From positions 1 to 64,000 of the forward strand of contig JAZNRP010000024.1 in assembly GCA_045590755.1 (NCBI GenBank): DNA of 64,000 bases, in the 5' to 3' direction. Shown piece by piece: positions 52,773-61,803 of the stretch (its first letter is position 1; each line of letters begins with the position of its first letter). This stretch comes from SIG565 sp045590755. Lineage in GTDB: Bacteria; Bacillota; Clostridia; Oscillospirales; Acutalibacteraceae. A program made the position numbers and the translations under genes. Below the pieces are notes generated by a model. It was given only the letters and a program-made list of their open reading frames with translations. It was not told the DNA's origin and ran no database searches.

Positions 52773-53186
52773 CTACACATTATATTCATCCAAGTATAAT
52801 TTTTCAATTTTGCGGTAGATTTTTTCTAAACGGTTTCCGTCATTTGTCAGTCTACGGGTCAACTTTTGAAACTCGGCGTTTTTCTTTATTTCATCAGTTA
52901 TGTAGATGTATTCAATGTAACACTGATGACACCAGAAGTTTCGTATTTCGCGCACATCATTTAAAACATCATAGGTTGTCTGCGGAATATCAAGTGTGCC
53001 GTCACTAAGGTCAAGATTTTTAAGCAGTTTAATTGTACGGCCTAAATTAGAGTTTTCAAGCAAGTCCATCGAATCATCAAAATCATCACTTGACATAGCC
53101 GCATATATGCGCTTTAGATTATGTTCAATACGCTGGCAGTACATTATAAGCTCACTGTGTAATATTTTAAATTCATCTTTTGTCAA
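52773..53186 (-). CDS. HEPN-like helical protein, no partner seen
   Basis: A 137-residue all-helical protein. VREIRNFWCHQCY near residues 77-89 fits the Rx4H signature of HEPN ribonucleases (R, polar N, then three residues, then H), followed by a Tyr at a slightly wider spacing than HepT. Two helices before it and two after match HEPN topology. No nucleotidyltransferase antitoxin lies next to it, as HepT would have. It could be an orphan toxin, or a non-toxic HEPN protein. The family is not otherwise recognised. Confidence 0.55.
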   Translation of the reverse strand: MTKDEFKILHSELIMYCQRIEHNLKRIYAAMSSDDFDDSMDLLENSNLGRTIKLLKNLDLSDGTLDIPQTTYDVLNDVREIRNFWCHQCYIEYIYITDEIKKNAEFQKLTRRLTNDGNRLEKIYRKIEKLYLDEYNV

Positions 53187-53230
53187 TTTAAATTCTCCTA
53201 AAATATTGTTTTAGTATTTTATAGCATTTA

Positions 53231-53950
53231 TTATGGGTTGTCACTTCCTAAAAATGATTTTAACTTTGGGAATTTCGGGGTTTGCACAAATATTCGGTCG
53301 ATAAATTTACCCACAAGGGCGATTATCGGTGAATTAATTGCGGTGGTAACAAGTGTACCAAGACCTATATTGTGGAATGATGAATAGGTAATTGTTTTTA
53401 TGTCGAAGGTTTTGAAATCATCAAATAGGGTAAGGGTAAGCACTATAGATACAATAAGCAGGGTGATATCAAATATCCATTTTACACGGTTTATATTAAA
53501 TTTGAAACGGTCGGCGAATTCCGCCACAAACAGCTCATACACCTGAAGCGGCATATAAGTACGGAAGAAACAGGCGACACCAAAGCCTGTTATACAGTCA
53601 CCGATAATAAGCATTACCCAACGAAGCCATACCGCATTCACTTGTATGTCAGCCATAAGCCATAAAAAGAAATTAAGTATGTAGCCGTAAAAAATTGCAA
53701 CCGCGAAGGCAATTAAAAATCGCCAGTTAAACCTTCGTATTATTACACAAAGCAGAACGAGAATAATTCCTTGAAAAATGTACTCGGTAACGCCAACACT
53801 TAAGGAATTAATAGCTTCGGCAATAATAAATGCGGGTGCGGCAATCATAGAAACACCCAAATTGGCTTTGTTGCATATAGCAACACCGAGAGCCACAAAA
53901 ATATTCCCAAAAAGCCATAGCAGCTCCGAAGAATTATTGATTTTCTTCAT
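53231..53950 (-). CDS. YczE/YitT-like membrane protein (DUF6198-type)
   Basis: A 239-residue protein with about six helices. Features such as GVAICNKANLGVSMIAAPAFIIAE, a central MPLQVYELFVAEFADRF and LGTLVTTAINSPIIALVGKFID match the YczE-like membrane family. The function is not known. It is transcribed away from the hairpin array on its upstream side. Confidence 0.75.
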   Translation of the reverse strand: MKKINNSSELLWLFGNIFVALGVAICNKANLGVSMIAAPAFIIAEAINSLSVGVTEYIFQGIILVLLCVIIRRFNWRFLIAFAVAIFYGYILNFFLWLMADIQVNAVWLRWVMLIIGDCITGFGVACFFRTYMPLQVYELFVAEFADRFKFNINRVKWIFDITLLIVSIVLTLTLFDDFKTFDIKTITYSSFHNIGLGTLVTTAINSPIIALVGKFIDRIFVQTPKFPKLKSFLGSDNP

Positions 53951-53990
53951 TTTACTTCCCCTTTTTTAAAAAATAGTGTTAACTGTTTTA

Positions 53991-54156
53991 GTGATATTGT
54001 GCCTACGGCACAGTGATATTTTTATTTCATAAAAGTGATATTTCTACTAATGTAGAAGTGATAGTATATTCGCCTTCTAAACTCGCGAAGCGAATATAAC
54101 TTGTTTTAAGACAAATATCACTGCGTAGCAATATCACTCGCCCAAAGGCGAATATA
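53991..54156. repeat. Array of short hairpins separated by the heptamer GTGATAT
   Basis: GTGATAT occurs at 53991, 54013 and 54035, with the variant GTGATAG at 54058 and inverted ATATCAC at 54115 and 54131. Between successive copies lie short palindromes that differ from one another: TGTGCC-TAC-GGCACA, TTTTAT-TTC-ATAAAA, TTCTAC-TAAT-GTAGAA, then TATATTCGC ... GCGAATATA, TGC-GTA-GCA and CGCC-CAAA-GGCG. The heptamer is constant while the stems vary. The block is non-coding and fills the gap between the YczE-like gene and tRNA-Ser. Confidence 0.85.
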
Positions 54157-54159
54157 ACT

Positions 54160-54195
54160 GAAAATGACAAGTTCCTGTGGAAGCTTGTCATTTTC
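54160..54195 (-). terminator. Hairpin after tRNA-Ser
   Basis: On the minus strand GAAAATGACAAG pairs with CTTGTCATTTTC around a smaller TTCC/GGAA stem. It follows the encoded CCA by 2 bases. The T run lies inside the stem rather than after it, so termination strength is uncertain. Confidence 0.6.
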
Positions 54196-54197
54196 TT

Positions 54198-54283
54198 TGG
54201 CGGAGAGTTAGGGATTCGAACCCTAGGTACTTGCGTACACAGCATTTCGAGTGCTGCACCTTCGACCACTCGGACAACTCTCC
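54198..54283 (-). tRNA. tRNA-Ser (anticodon CGA)
   Basis: An 86-base gene, CCA included. The acceptor stem GGAGAGT pairs with ACTCTCC, followed by discriminator G and encoded CCA. The anticodon arm is CAGCA-CTCGAAA-TGCTG, giving CGA, which reads UCG. A long variable arm (GTAC-GCAA-GTAC) marks tRNA-Ser. The T arm is TAGGG-TTCGAAT-CCCTA. Confidence 0.97.
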
Positions 54284-54343
54284 GTAGACTATTAAAAGCA
54301 ATATACTAATTATATGTACATTACCCTTAAAAGTCAAGATTTT

Positions 54344-55525
54344 CTAATCTATTTTGATAATTTTTTTACGATATTCACTTCCACACATTTGCGGTGGGGT
54401 AAGGGAAAGAGAATATGCGTCTGTAACCTTGTTTTCGGTCTCCCATATCTTTTTTGTAAACTCATCCGACAAATCTATTTGCGATACCTTTGTAATTATC
54501 GGTACTGCCGCCTTTTTACTGGCTTCACGAAGTAATTTTTCACCTGTTTTATTAAAGGCTAAAACTCTTATATACGGTGGAGCTTTGCCGAAAAATGTGT
54601 CATCAATATCTAAAAATGCCGATAAAACAAGGCGCCTTATACGAGCCAGAGTGTAACGCTTTGTTTTAATAAGTGAGTATAACTCATCAAGTGTTGTAGC
54701 ATTCATCACTGCGTTTTTAAGCCTGTTTTCGATGCCTTCGCTAATATCGGGAAGGCAGGGCATTTTATCACCCCAAAACATCATTCGCAATTTGCAAAGT
54801 ATGGCATTTTCAAGCAGTTTAATATCAGATTTAGGGGAGTCTTGCAGCAACTCGAATGCCGCAGTCGGCATATATTTTTTAGCAAATTCTTTGTCACCCG
54901 ATTTTACCCTTTCGCGTATAAGTGACGCCGAAGCGGTAAGCTCTGCATTTTTTGAATCGTGCTCAGCTCCAATTCTTTTTACACATTCAAATTCACCTGT
55001 GTAACCCAAATGTCGGGCAGCTAAAATATACTCGGTTCCAAGTGTATCGTTGGGGGAGTCTATTACTTCTCTTAAAAACGGGTAGTCGGCGGCTAAAACC
55101 TTACTGCGCGCGACGGCATAGGTTTCGCCATATTTTTTAAGACGCTCGGTTACCTTTTTGCTGAATTCTGCCGTTGATAAAACATCAGCGGTTTTTTGGA
55201 GTAGGGAAATGTCCCCGCACTCACTGCCAAAAACTATTTTGTCTGTAATACCTAAAGAAGATAAAATACCGACAGCCCCCGTAGCGAAATTCTGCGCTGT
55301 GGACATAGCCCACGGTGTCGGCAACTCAACTACTAAATCGGCACCGCATTTCACCGCCATTTCGGCGCGTGTAAATTTATCGGTAATAGCGGTGTCTCCG
55401 CGTTGTACAAGGTTACCGCTCATAACACAGGTTACGGCGTTTCCGCCCATTTTTGCACAGTCAATTATATGCTTGTGACCTGAGTGAAAGGGATTAAATT
55501 CTGCAATAATACCTATATTTTGCAT
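54344..55525 (-). CDS. tmcAL: tRNA(Met) cytidine acetate ligase
   Basis: A 393-residue enzyme (YlbM family) that acetylates C34 of elongator tRNA-Met using acetate and ATP. The nucleotidyltransferase-like N-terminus has GIIAEFNPFHSGHKHII with the HxGH motif, then VMSGNLVQRGD and VELPTPWAMSTAQNFATGAV. These are the family's conserved blocks. The ATG at 55525 is preferred over 55543 because AAGGAAGG lies between them. It needs acetate, and ackA is divergent next door. Confidence 0.93.
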   Translation of the reverse strand: MQNIGIIAEFNPFHSGHKHIIDCAKMGGNAVTCVMSGNLVQRGDTAITDKFTRAEMAVKCGADLVVELPTPWAMSTAQNFATGAVGILSSLGITDKIVFGSECGDISLLQKTADVLSTAEFSKKVTERLKKYGETYAVARSKVLAADYPFLREVIDSPNDTLGTEYILAARHLGYTGEFECVKRIGAEHDSKNAELTASASLIRERVKSGDKEFAKKYMPTAAFELLQDSPKSDIKLLENAILCKLRMMFWGDKMPCLPDISEGIENRLKNAVMNATTLDELYSLIKTKRYTLARIRRLVLSAFLDIDDTFFGKAPPYIRVLAFNKTGEKLLREASKKAAVPIITKVSQIDLSDEFTKKIWETENKVTDAYSLSLTPPQMCGSEYRKKIIKID

Positions 55526-55678
55526 AAATAACCTTCCTTTCATAAAAAACTCTTGAAAAATGCATAATAATAAAGTATTATTATATAGTGATGCGGTAAA
55601 TTAAACCAATCTTGCTTATATAATAGCATAGTTGGTTTTTTTATGCAACTAAAATACTTACAAACGAGGGAAGAAGTA

Positions 55679-56887
55679 ATGAAAATTTTCGTAGTAAATG
55701 CAGGTAGTTCAACACTTAAATATCAAGTAATTGATATGCAGGATGAATCGTTGGTTTGTAAGGGTATTTGTGACAGAATCGGTGCTACCGATGGCTCACT
55801 CGGTACCATTACCCACAAAACACCCGACGGAAAAAAATATGAAGACGAAAGACCTATGCCGACACACGCAGAAGCTTTTGAAAGCGTAGTTTATGCGCTT
55901 ACAAAAAGTGATGCCAAGGTTATGGATTCATTTGATGAAATCACAGCTATCGGTCACCGTATAGTACAGGGCGGTAGCATTTTTGACGATTCCTGTCTTC
56001 TTACACCTAAAGCCATTGATGATATTGAAATGCTCGGTGAATTAGCCCCCCTTCATAACCCGGCACATGTTTTGGCAATTCGTGCCTGTGTAAAGACCTT
56101 TGGTGACAAAATCCCGCAGGTTGCAGTGTTTGATACATCCTTCCACCAGACATTACAGCCCCGCGCATATATGTACGCTTTACCTTACGAATATTACGAA
56201 AAATATGGCGTTAGAAAGTACGGCGCACACGGTACATCCCACAAGTATGTAAGCGACCGCGCAGCCGTGATGGAAGGCAAAGACAAAAAGGACCTTAAAA
56301 TCGTTACCTGTCACTTGGGAAGCGGTTGCTCCATCTCTGCAGTTAAGGACGGCGTTTGCTTCGATACTTCTATGGGCTTTACTCCGCTTGATGGCTTTAT
56401 GATGGGTACTCGTTGCGGTACTATGGACCCGTCGGTTCTCACATATATCGCAAAGAAAGAAAATTTATCACCCGATGATATTAATAATATCTGCAATAAA
56501 AAGTCAGGTACACTTGGTATTTCCTGTCTTACAAATGATAACCGCGATTTAGTTGATGCTGCGGCAGCAGGCAACGAAAAGGCAGCATTAGCACTTGAAA
56601 TGCAGCGTTATCAGATTGTTAAATTCATTGGCTCTTATATCGCTGCTATGAACGGCATTGATGCTCTCGTCTTCGCAGGTGGTATCGGTGAAAATAACCC
56701 CGAACTCAGAGCTGACATTTGCAAAAACTTCGAATATCTTGGTGTTAAGATTGATGATGCGCCGAACAAGGTTCGCGGCGAAGAAATCAAAATTTCCACA
56801 CCTGATTCAAAGGTTAATGTATATGTTATTCCCACAAACGAAGAGCTTGCAATTGCCCGTGATACAGTAAGAATTATAGGTAAATAA
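55679..56887 (+). CDS. ackA: Acetate kinase
   Basis: A 402-residue ASKHA kinase interconverting acetyl phosphate and acetate with ATP production. KIFVVNAGSSTLKYQ starts the protein. GHRIVQGG, DTSFHQTLQPRAYMYALP (in part), HGTSHKYVS, CHLGSGCS and GGIGENNPELR are family blocks. The start at 55679 follows GAGGGA; an ATG at 55643 is less likely. pta, its usual partner, is not adjacent. Confidence 0.97.
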   Translation: MKIFVVNAGSSTLKYQVIDMQDESLVCKGICDRIGATDGSLGTITHKTPDGKKYEDERPMPTHAEAFESVVYALTKSDAKVMDSFDEITAIGHRIVQGGSIFDDSCLLTPKAIDDIEMLGELAPLHNPAHVLAIRACVKTFGDKIPQVAVFDTSFHQTLQPRAYMYALPYEYYEKYGVRKYGAHGTSHKYVSDRAAVMEGKDKKDLKIVTCHLGSGCSISAVKDGVCFDTSMGFTPLDGFMMGTRCGTMDPSVLTYIAKKENLSPDDINNICNKKSGTLGISCLTNDNRDLVDAAAAGNEKAALALEMQRYQIVKFIGSYIAAMNGIDALVFAGGIGENNPELRADICKNFEYLGVKIDDAPNKVRGEEIKISTPDSKVNVYVIPTNEELAIARDTVRIIGK

Positions 56888-56908
56888 TTAATTTTTCGGC
56901 GGTGCTAA

Positions 56909-58189
56909 ATGAACACTAATCAGTTAAAAGAAAATATAATAGCCGGTAAATACCGTGGTATGTTCGGCAAGCTCTATGCTGATATAGACGGTGCAAAAAA
57001 ACGCTATGCTGATGCTTGTGATGAGTTTGTAAAGCTTTACGGCGTTCGTGAAGATATGCGTCTTTTCTCGGCTCCGGGGCGTACCGAAGTAGGCGGAAAT
57101 CATACCGACCATCAGCACGGACGCGTACTTGCGGGCAGTGTTGATTTGGATGTATTGGCAGTAGTTTCCCCGAATAATGACGGCATTGTTCGTATTAAGT
57201 CGGCAGGCTATGATATGGACACAGTTGAGCTTGATAATCTCGCCCTTAACGAAAAGGAAAAGGGCAGAGCAATTTCTCTTATTCGCGGTATGTGCGCCAT
57301 ATTTAAGGACAAGGGTTATAATATCGGCGGCTTTGATGCTTATACAACATCAAATGTTTTAAAAGGTTCGGGACTATCGTCTTCTGCCGCATTTGAAGTT
57401 TTAATCGCCAATATTTTAAGCGGTATGTTTAACGGCGGCTCGGTTGACCGCATTGAAATTGCAAAAATCTCCCAAAAGGCAGAGTGCGAATATTTCGGTA
57501 AGCCTTGCGGACTACTTGACCAGTCGGCAAGTTCTTTAGGCGGCTTTACTGCTATTGATTTTTGCGACCCGCAAAACCCAAAGGTTGAACAGGTTGATTT
57601 TGATTTATCTTCCCACGGCTACTCACTTTGTGTTGTAAATACGGGTGGCAACCACGCTAATTTAACACAGGACTATGCCGATATTACAGTTGAGTGTAAA
57701 TCGATTAGCAACTATTTCGGCAAAGATTTTTTAAGAGAAGTAGAGCCTATAGATTTTTATGAGAATATGGCTGTACTTCGCAAAGAATACGGCGACAGAG
57801 CCGTTCTTCGAGCCCTTCATTTCTTTAATGAAGACAACCGCGCAGAGCTTGAAAAGTTGGCACTTAAAGAAGATAACTTTGAAGAGTTTTTACGCCTTGT
57901 TAATGAGTCGGGCAATTCTTCCTATAAATATTTGCAGAATGTTTATTCTACTTCAAATGTTGCCGAGCAGGGAATTTCTTTAGCCCTTGCTGTTACAGAA
58001 CAGTATTTTAAGGGTACCAATAAAGGTGCTTTCCGTGTACACGGCGGCGGCTTTGCAGGTACAATTCAGGTGTTTATACCAAATAGCTTGTTGGAAAATT
58101 ATAAAACAACAATTGAAAAGGTATTTGGAAAAGGCAGCTGCTATGTTCTGCAGATAAGACCTATTGGCGGATGCGAAATCACAGAATAA
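56909..58189 (+). CDS. galK: Galactokinase
   Basis: A 426-residue GHMP kinase. SAPGRTEVGGNHTDHQHG (about 53-70) is the galactokinase signature in its clostridial form, and LKGSGLSSSAAFEV is the ATP loop. CGLLDQSASSLGG carries the catalytic Asp, and VHGGGFAGTIQVF the third GHMP motif. Galactose is phosphorylated at C1 for the Leloir pathway. It is slightly longer than E. coli GalK (382). It lies 21 bases after ackA and may be co-transcribed. No galT or galE is near. Confidence 0.93.
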   Translation: MNTNQLKENIIAGKYRGMFGKLYADIDGAKKRYADACDEFVKLYGVREDMRLFSAPGRTEVGGNHTDHQHGRVLAGSVDLDVLAVVSPNNDGIVRIKSAGYDMDTVELDNLALNEKEKGRAISLIRGMCAIFKDKGYNIGGFDAYTTSNVLKGSGLSSSAAFEVLIANILSGMFNGGSVDRIEIAKISQKAECEYFGKPCGLLDQSASSLGGFTAIDFCDPQNPKVEQVDFDLSSHGYSLCVVNTGGNHANLTQDYADITVECKSISNYFGKDFLREVEPIDFYENMAVLRKEYGDRAVLRALHFFNEDNRAELEKLALKEDNFEEFLRLVNESGNSSYKYLQNVYSTSNVAEQGISLALAVTEQYFKGTNKGAFRVHGGGFAGTIQVFIPNSLLENYKTTIEKVFGKGSCYVLQIRPIGGCEITE

Positions 58190-58193
58190 CATT

Positions 58194-58226
58194 AAAACCG
58201 ATTGGAAAAATCCAATCGGTTTTTTA
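58194..58226. terminator. Terminator between convergent galK and pseudouridine synthase
   Basis: AAAACCGATTGG (58194-58205) pairs with CCAATCGGTTTT (58212-58223), with a T tract after it. The stop codon of the minus-strand gene lies at its edge. Confidence 0.88.
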
Positions 58227-58877
58227 TATACTGAAAATATTAAACGGGAATTTATTATCAGGCAGAGCACTAAAGCATAACGGCTCGCGTGTTACAGGAT
58301 GCAAAAATCTAATTTCGGTAGAAAAAAGTGCAATATCGCATTTTTCACGGCTTCCGTATTTGCCGTCGCCTAAAATAGACATTTTACGGGAAGATAACTG
58401 CACCCTTATCTGATGACTGCGCCCTGTGTCGAGTTTGATTTTAAGTAGTGAAACAGGCTCAGAATTATGTATTTTGGTATCTATTACCGTATAATGCAGT
58501 ACGGCCCGTTTTACACCTTTTCGTTCTGTTTTAACTACAAAAGACTTGTTCTTTTTTGAATCCTTGAATAATAAATCGCTATATGTGCCGCTTTGCGTTT
58601 CAGGGGTGCCGCTAACGGCGGTATAATACTGTTTTTCAAAAATGCCGTTTTGTAGCTGACGGGATAATTCTGCGGCGGCATTTTTACTTTTTGCATATAC
58701 CATAACACCGCCAACGGCAGTATCAAGCCTATGTACGACACCTATATAATGCTCTGAATCGTTAAGGTGTTCCCGTAAAAGCTGTGGCATATTAGCAAGG
58801 CTTTCACTATATTCTGAAGAAACACCTATAGGCTTTTTGCAAACAATAATATCTCTATCTTCTAAAAAAATTTCCAA
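58224..58877 (-). CDS. RluA-family pseudouridine synthase
   Basis: A 217-residue RNA-modifying enzyme. The catalytic motif HRLDTAVGGVMVYAK (active-site Asp) is near residue 48, and GRSHQIRVQLSS near 153 is the family RNA-binding block. It lacks an S4 domain, which fits the shorter RluA-type group. The RNA target (23S rRNA or tRNA) cannot be told. Confidence 0.92.
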   Translation of the reverse strand: MEIFLEDRDIIVCKKPIGVSSEYSESLANMPQLLREHLNDSEHYIGVVHRLDTAVGGVMVYAKSKNAAAELSRQLQNGIFEKQYYTAVSGTPETQSGTYSDLLFKDSKKNKSFVVKTERKGVKRAVLHYTVIDTKIHNSEPVSLLKIKLDTGRSHQIRVQLSSRKMSILGDGKYGSREKCDIALFSTEIRFLHPVTREPLCFSALPDNKFPFNIFSI

Positions 58878-58966
58878 ATAATCACCGCCGTTTTTTATTT
58901 AATATACAATAATATGAACAAAAAGTAAATAAATAATAATAATGACAACAAAATTTTATTTTGATA

Positions 58967-58995
58967 TTGATAATTCAAGTTTGTTGTATTATAAT
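58967..58995 (+). promoter_or_regulatory. Promoter of the LCP gene
   Basis: -35 TTGATA (58967-58972), 17-base spacer, perfect -10 TATAAT (58990-58995). An upstream in-frame ATG at 58942 lies before this promoter and is discounted. Confidence 0.75.
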
Positions 58996-59040
58996 GTTTT
59001 TGTGAAAATTTTGTTTAGTTTACTGTATGGGGATGTAATA

Positions 59041-60120
59041 ATGAAAAAGAATCAAGCAAAAAAAACATATACAGATAATATAGATATATATAGCAGTACA
59101 AGGTCTCGTGGGCGCCACGCCAAGAAAAAGGCAAAGCCTACACCTAAAAAGACAATAATTATACTCACAAGTATTGTTGCTGTTTTGGCTATTATTTTAG
59201 GTGGTATATACTGGTACTTAAATTCGCTTTTAAATAATGTTAACAGGGGTGAAAGCTATCATCCGGATGAGCTTGGGGTTACCGATGCTTTTGCGGGACA
59301 TAAGGTTATCAACATTGCTCTTTTTGGTATCGATTCAAGGAAAGATAACTTTAAGGGACGCTCAGATGCGATATTTATACTTACAATTGATAAGGAACAC
59401 GATAAAATCAAATTGACCTCTCTTAAAAGAGATTCTTATGTTCATATTGACGAGCACGACCAAGATAAACTCACACACGCCTATGCTTACGGCGGTGCAA
59501 AATTGGCTATGAAAACCATTAACGAGAACTATGATATGGACATAACCGATTATGTAACAGTTAACTTCTTTGGTATAACCGAAATTATTGATGCACTCGG
59601 CGGACTTACGGTGGATGTTGATTCTGACGAAAAGTATGTAATGAATAGTTGCTATGTTCCAGAGCTTAACGATATTGGTATTGATTGTGAGTATATTAAG
59701 AAAACAGGTCTACAGAAATTATCGGGCGCACAAGCCCTTGCGTACTCTCGTAACCGTTACACAGGCGGTATTGAAGGGAGAATGGAAAGGCAACGCGAAA
59801 TACTGTCGCTTATGTTCGAAGAGGTTAAAAAACGCGGTGTAACCAAGTTGCCTGAGCTTGTAAAAATGGGACTTCAAAACAGTGAAACTTCGCTCACAAA
59901 TAATGAAATTACAAGTCTTGCTACATGGGCATTAACCAGTTCTCCGACCATTGAAAGTTTAAGTTTACCTGATGAAGATTGTAATGAGTTGTACGGCAAA
60001 AAAGCTATTATAAACTATGTTTACTATTGTATATATGATATTGATATAGCAACACAAAAACTGCACGATTTCATTAAAGAAGAAGGCACCTATGTAGCAC
60101 CCGACGCGGCAGCAAAATAA
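59041..60120 (+). CDS. LytR-CpsA-Psr (LCP) family glycopolymer transferase
   Basis: A 359-residue enzyme that attaches teichoic-acid or capsule polymers from undecaprenyl diphosphate to peptidoglycan. A basic cytoplasmic tail (1-40) and one membrane helix (about 42-65) lead to an extracellular LCP domain. Its motifs include NIALFGIDSRKDNFKGRSDAIFI (in part), LTSLKRDSYVHI, KLTHAYAYGG and ALAYSRNRYTGGIEGRMERQR (in part), with the conserved Arg/Asp residues. GGGGATG sets the ATG at 59041. The flippase gene follows after a terminator. Confidence 0.93.
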   Translation: MKKNQAKKTYTDNIDIYSSTRSRGRHAKKKAKPTPKKTIIILTSIVAVLAIILGGIYWYLNSLLNNVNRGESYHPDELGVTDAFAGHKVINIALFGIDSRKDNFKGRSDAIFILTIDKEHDKIKLTSLKRDSYVHIDEHDQDKLTHAYAYGGAKLAMKTINENYDMDITDYVTVNFFGITEIIDALGGLTVDVDSDEKYVMNSCYVPELNDIGIDCEYIKKTGLQKLSGAQALAYSRNRYTGGIEGRMERQREILSLMFEEVKKRGVTKLPELVKMGLQNSETSLTNNEITSLATWALTSSPTIESLSLPDEDCNELYGKKAIINYVYYCIYDIDIATQKLHDFIKEEGTYVAPDAAAK

Positions 60121-60126
60121 ATGTAA

Positions 60127-60166
60127 AAATGTCTCATATCTACGGGATATGAGACATTTCTTTTTT
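60127..60166 (+). terminator. Intrinsic terminator after the LCP gene
   Basis: AAATGTCTCATATC (60127-60140) pairs with GATATGAGACATTT (60146-60159), followed by a C and a run of six T. Confidence 0.9.
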
Positions 60167-60171
60167 AATAC

Positions 60172-60200
60172 TTGAAAAAAAGGTAAAAAAAGAGTATAAT
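60172..60200 (+). promoter_or_regulatory. Promoter of the flippase gene
   Basis: -35 TTGAAA (60172-60177), 17-base spacer, perfect -10 TATAAT (60195-60200). Confidence 0.7.
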
Positions 60201-60245
60201 AAGTTTGTATTCTAAAGGAATCCTTATTGCTTGGAAAAGGTATTT

Positions 60246-61697
60246 ATGAAAAAAATAAGTATTGTTAAAAATTATTTATATAATTTAAGTTATCAAATTT
60301 TAACTTTAATAGTACCTGTAATAACTATGCCTTACATTTCCCGTGTTCTTGGAACCGAGAATGTAGGGTTATTTAACTTTTTCCAGTCTATAGTATCTTA
60401 TTTCGTTTTAATCGGCTGTGTGGGTATGAATATCTACGGGCAACGCGAGGTGGCTTTCTGTAAGAATAACCGCTTCAGGCGTACTCGCGTTTTCTGTGAA
60501 TTGCAGATTATTCGCTTTGTTACAATAACTATCAGCACCATCCTTTATTATTTTGTTATTATAAAGAACAGTACGGGTTATTCGGGTTATTACGCTATTT
60601 TGCTTATAGAGCTTTTAGCTGCATTTTTTGATATAAGCTGGTTCTTCCAGGGCGTTGAAGATTTCAGATTACAGGCTATAAGGAACTTTATAACCAAAAT
60701 CTTAGGCCTTATAAGTATATTCGCCTTCGTTAAAACCGAGCAGGATTTAGATGTTTATGTATTCTTCTATGCCTTAACGGTTATGATAGGCAATGTTTCA
60801 ATGTGGTTTAGTTTGCCTAAATATTTAGGTAGAACTAACATTCAGCTTTTCGGTATCTTAAAGCATTTAGGCCCCATTTTTATAATGTTTTTACCGCAAA
60901 TAGCAACCTCTGTATATGCCTACCTTGATAAAACAATGATTCGTATTTTCTTAGAAGGTATGGAAGGCTATACCGAAGTCGGCTATTACAGTCAGGCAGA
61001 GAAGATAACCAAAATTATTTTGACGGTTGTTACATCTCTTGGTCTTGTAATGCTCTCGCGTGTCGCTAACAGATTTTCGGCGGGCGACATTAAAGCGGTT
61101 AACGATTATATCAAGAAATCCTTTAAGTTTCTGTTTATTATAGCGTACCCCGCCACCTTCGGACTTATGGCAATATCAAATGATATGATTATATGGTTCT
61201 TAGGTGAAGATTATGCAAGGTCGGCACCGTGTATGATGCTGCTTTCTCCCATTATACTGTTAATCGGTATCAGTAATATCATAGGCACACAGTATTTACT
61301 CCCCACAAACCGAATGAAGGAGTATACAATTTCGGTATCGTGCGGATTGGTAGTTAATGTTGTATTTAACTCAATACTCATTAGCAGATATGGCTGTTTG
61401 GGCGCCGCCGTAGCTACTGTATTAGCAGAATTATCGGTAACATCGGTGCAGTTTATTTTTGTCCGTAAGGAATTCAGCCCCAAGATTTTACTTTACGGTT
61501 GGCGAAGCCTTATTGCAGGACTTGTTATGGGAGTGTGCGTTTTTGCAGTTGCACGCATTACCCCGTCAACCTTTGTAAGCACTGTCATGCAGGTGGCTTT
61601 AGGTATGGTAATTTATGTAGTAATGCTGTTGCTGCTTAAAGAGCCTTTTATATACGGTGCTATAGATAAAATAAAGACAAAAGTAAAGGCAAAATAA
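60246..61697 (+). CDS. Oligosaccharide/lipid-linked flippase (Wzx/MOP superfamily)
   Basis: A 483-residue protein with about 12-14 membrane helices. NYLYNLSYQILTLIVPVITMPYISRVLGTENVGLFNF (quoted in part) is the standard start of RfbX/Wzx-type flippases, and helix pairs with basic loops continue through the protein. It should move undecaprenyl-linked oligosaccharide across the membrane. It lies downstream of the LCP gene; capEFG sits 13 kb upstream. ATG 60246 follows GGAAAAGG. No glycosyltransferase is next to it. Confidence 0.9.
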   Translation: MKKISIVKNYLYNLSYQILTLIVPVITMPYISRVLGTENVGLFNFFQSIVSYFVLIGCVGMNIYGQREVAFCKNNRFRRTRVFCELQIIRFVTITISTILYYFVIIKNSTGYSGYYAILLIELLAAFFDISWFFQGVEDFRLQAIRNFITKILGLISIFAFVKTEQDLDVYVFFYALTVMIGNVSMWFSLPKYLGRTNIQLFGILKHLGPIFIMFLPQIATSVYAYLDKTMIRIFLEGMEGYTEVGYYSQAEKITKIILTVVTSLGLVMLSRVANRFSAGDIKAVNDYIKKSFKFLFIIAYPATFGLMAISNDMIIWFLGEDYARSAPCMMLLSPIILLIGISNIIGTQYLLPTNRMKEYTISVSCGLVVNVVFNSILISRYGCLGAAVATVLAELSVTSVQFIFVRKEFSPKILLYGWRSLIAGLVMGVCVFAVARITPSTFVSTVMQVALGMVIYVVMLLLLKEPFIYGAIDKIKTKVKAK

Positions 61698-61734
61698 AAG
61701 TTTTCCGCTATTAATTTAGCGGAAAACTTTTTTA
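61697..61734 (+). terminator. Intrinsic terminator after the flippase gene
   Basis: A 14-bp stem (61697-61710 with 61717-61730) and a T run follow the stop codon immediately. Confidence 0.9.
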
Positions 61735-61742
61735 TAATATCA

Positions 61743-61771
61743 TTTACTTTTTTACTGTTTTAGGGTACAAT
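61743..61771 (+). promoter_or_regulatory. Promoter of uvrA
   Basis: -35 TTTACT (61743-61748), 17-base spacer, -10 TACAAT (61766-61771), 33 bases before the start codon. No LexA-type box was identified by eye. Confidence 0.6.
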
Positions 61772-61803
61772 TATCATATATATTTTTTTTGTGGGGAAGA
61801 CAA

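Noticed and set aside
53991..54156. CRISPR array
   Set aside because: The repeats are only 7 bases, spacers are short palindromes of varying length, and no cas gene is in the window.
58942..59040. N-terminal extension of the LCP protein
   Set aside because: It would start before the promoter's -35 and -10 boxes (58967-58995); the ATG at 59041 has a purine-rich site and a normal LCP N-terminus.
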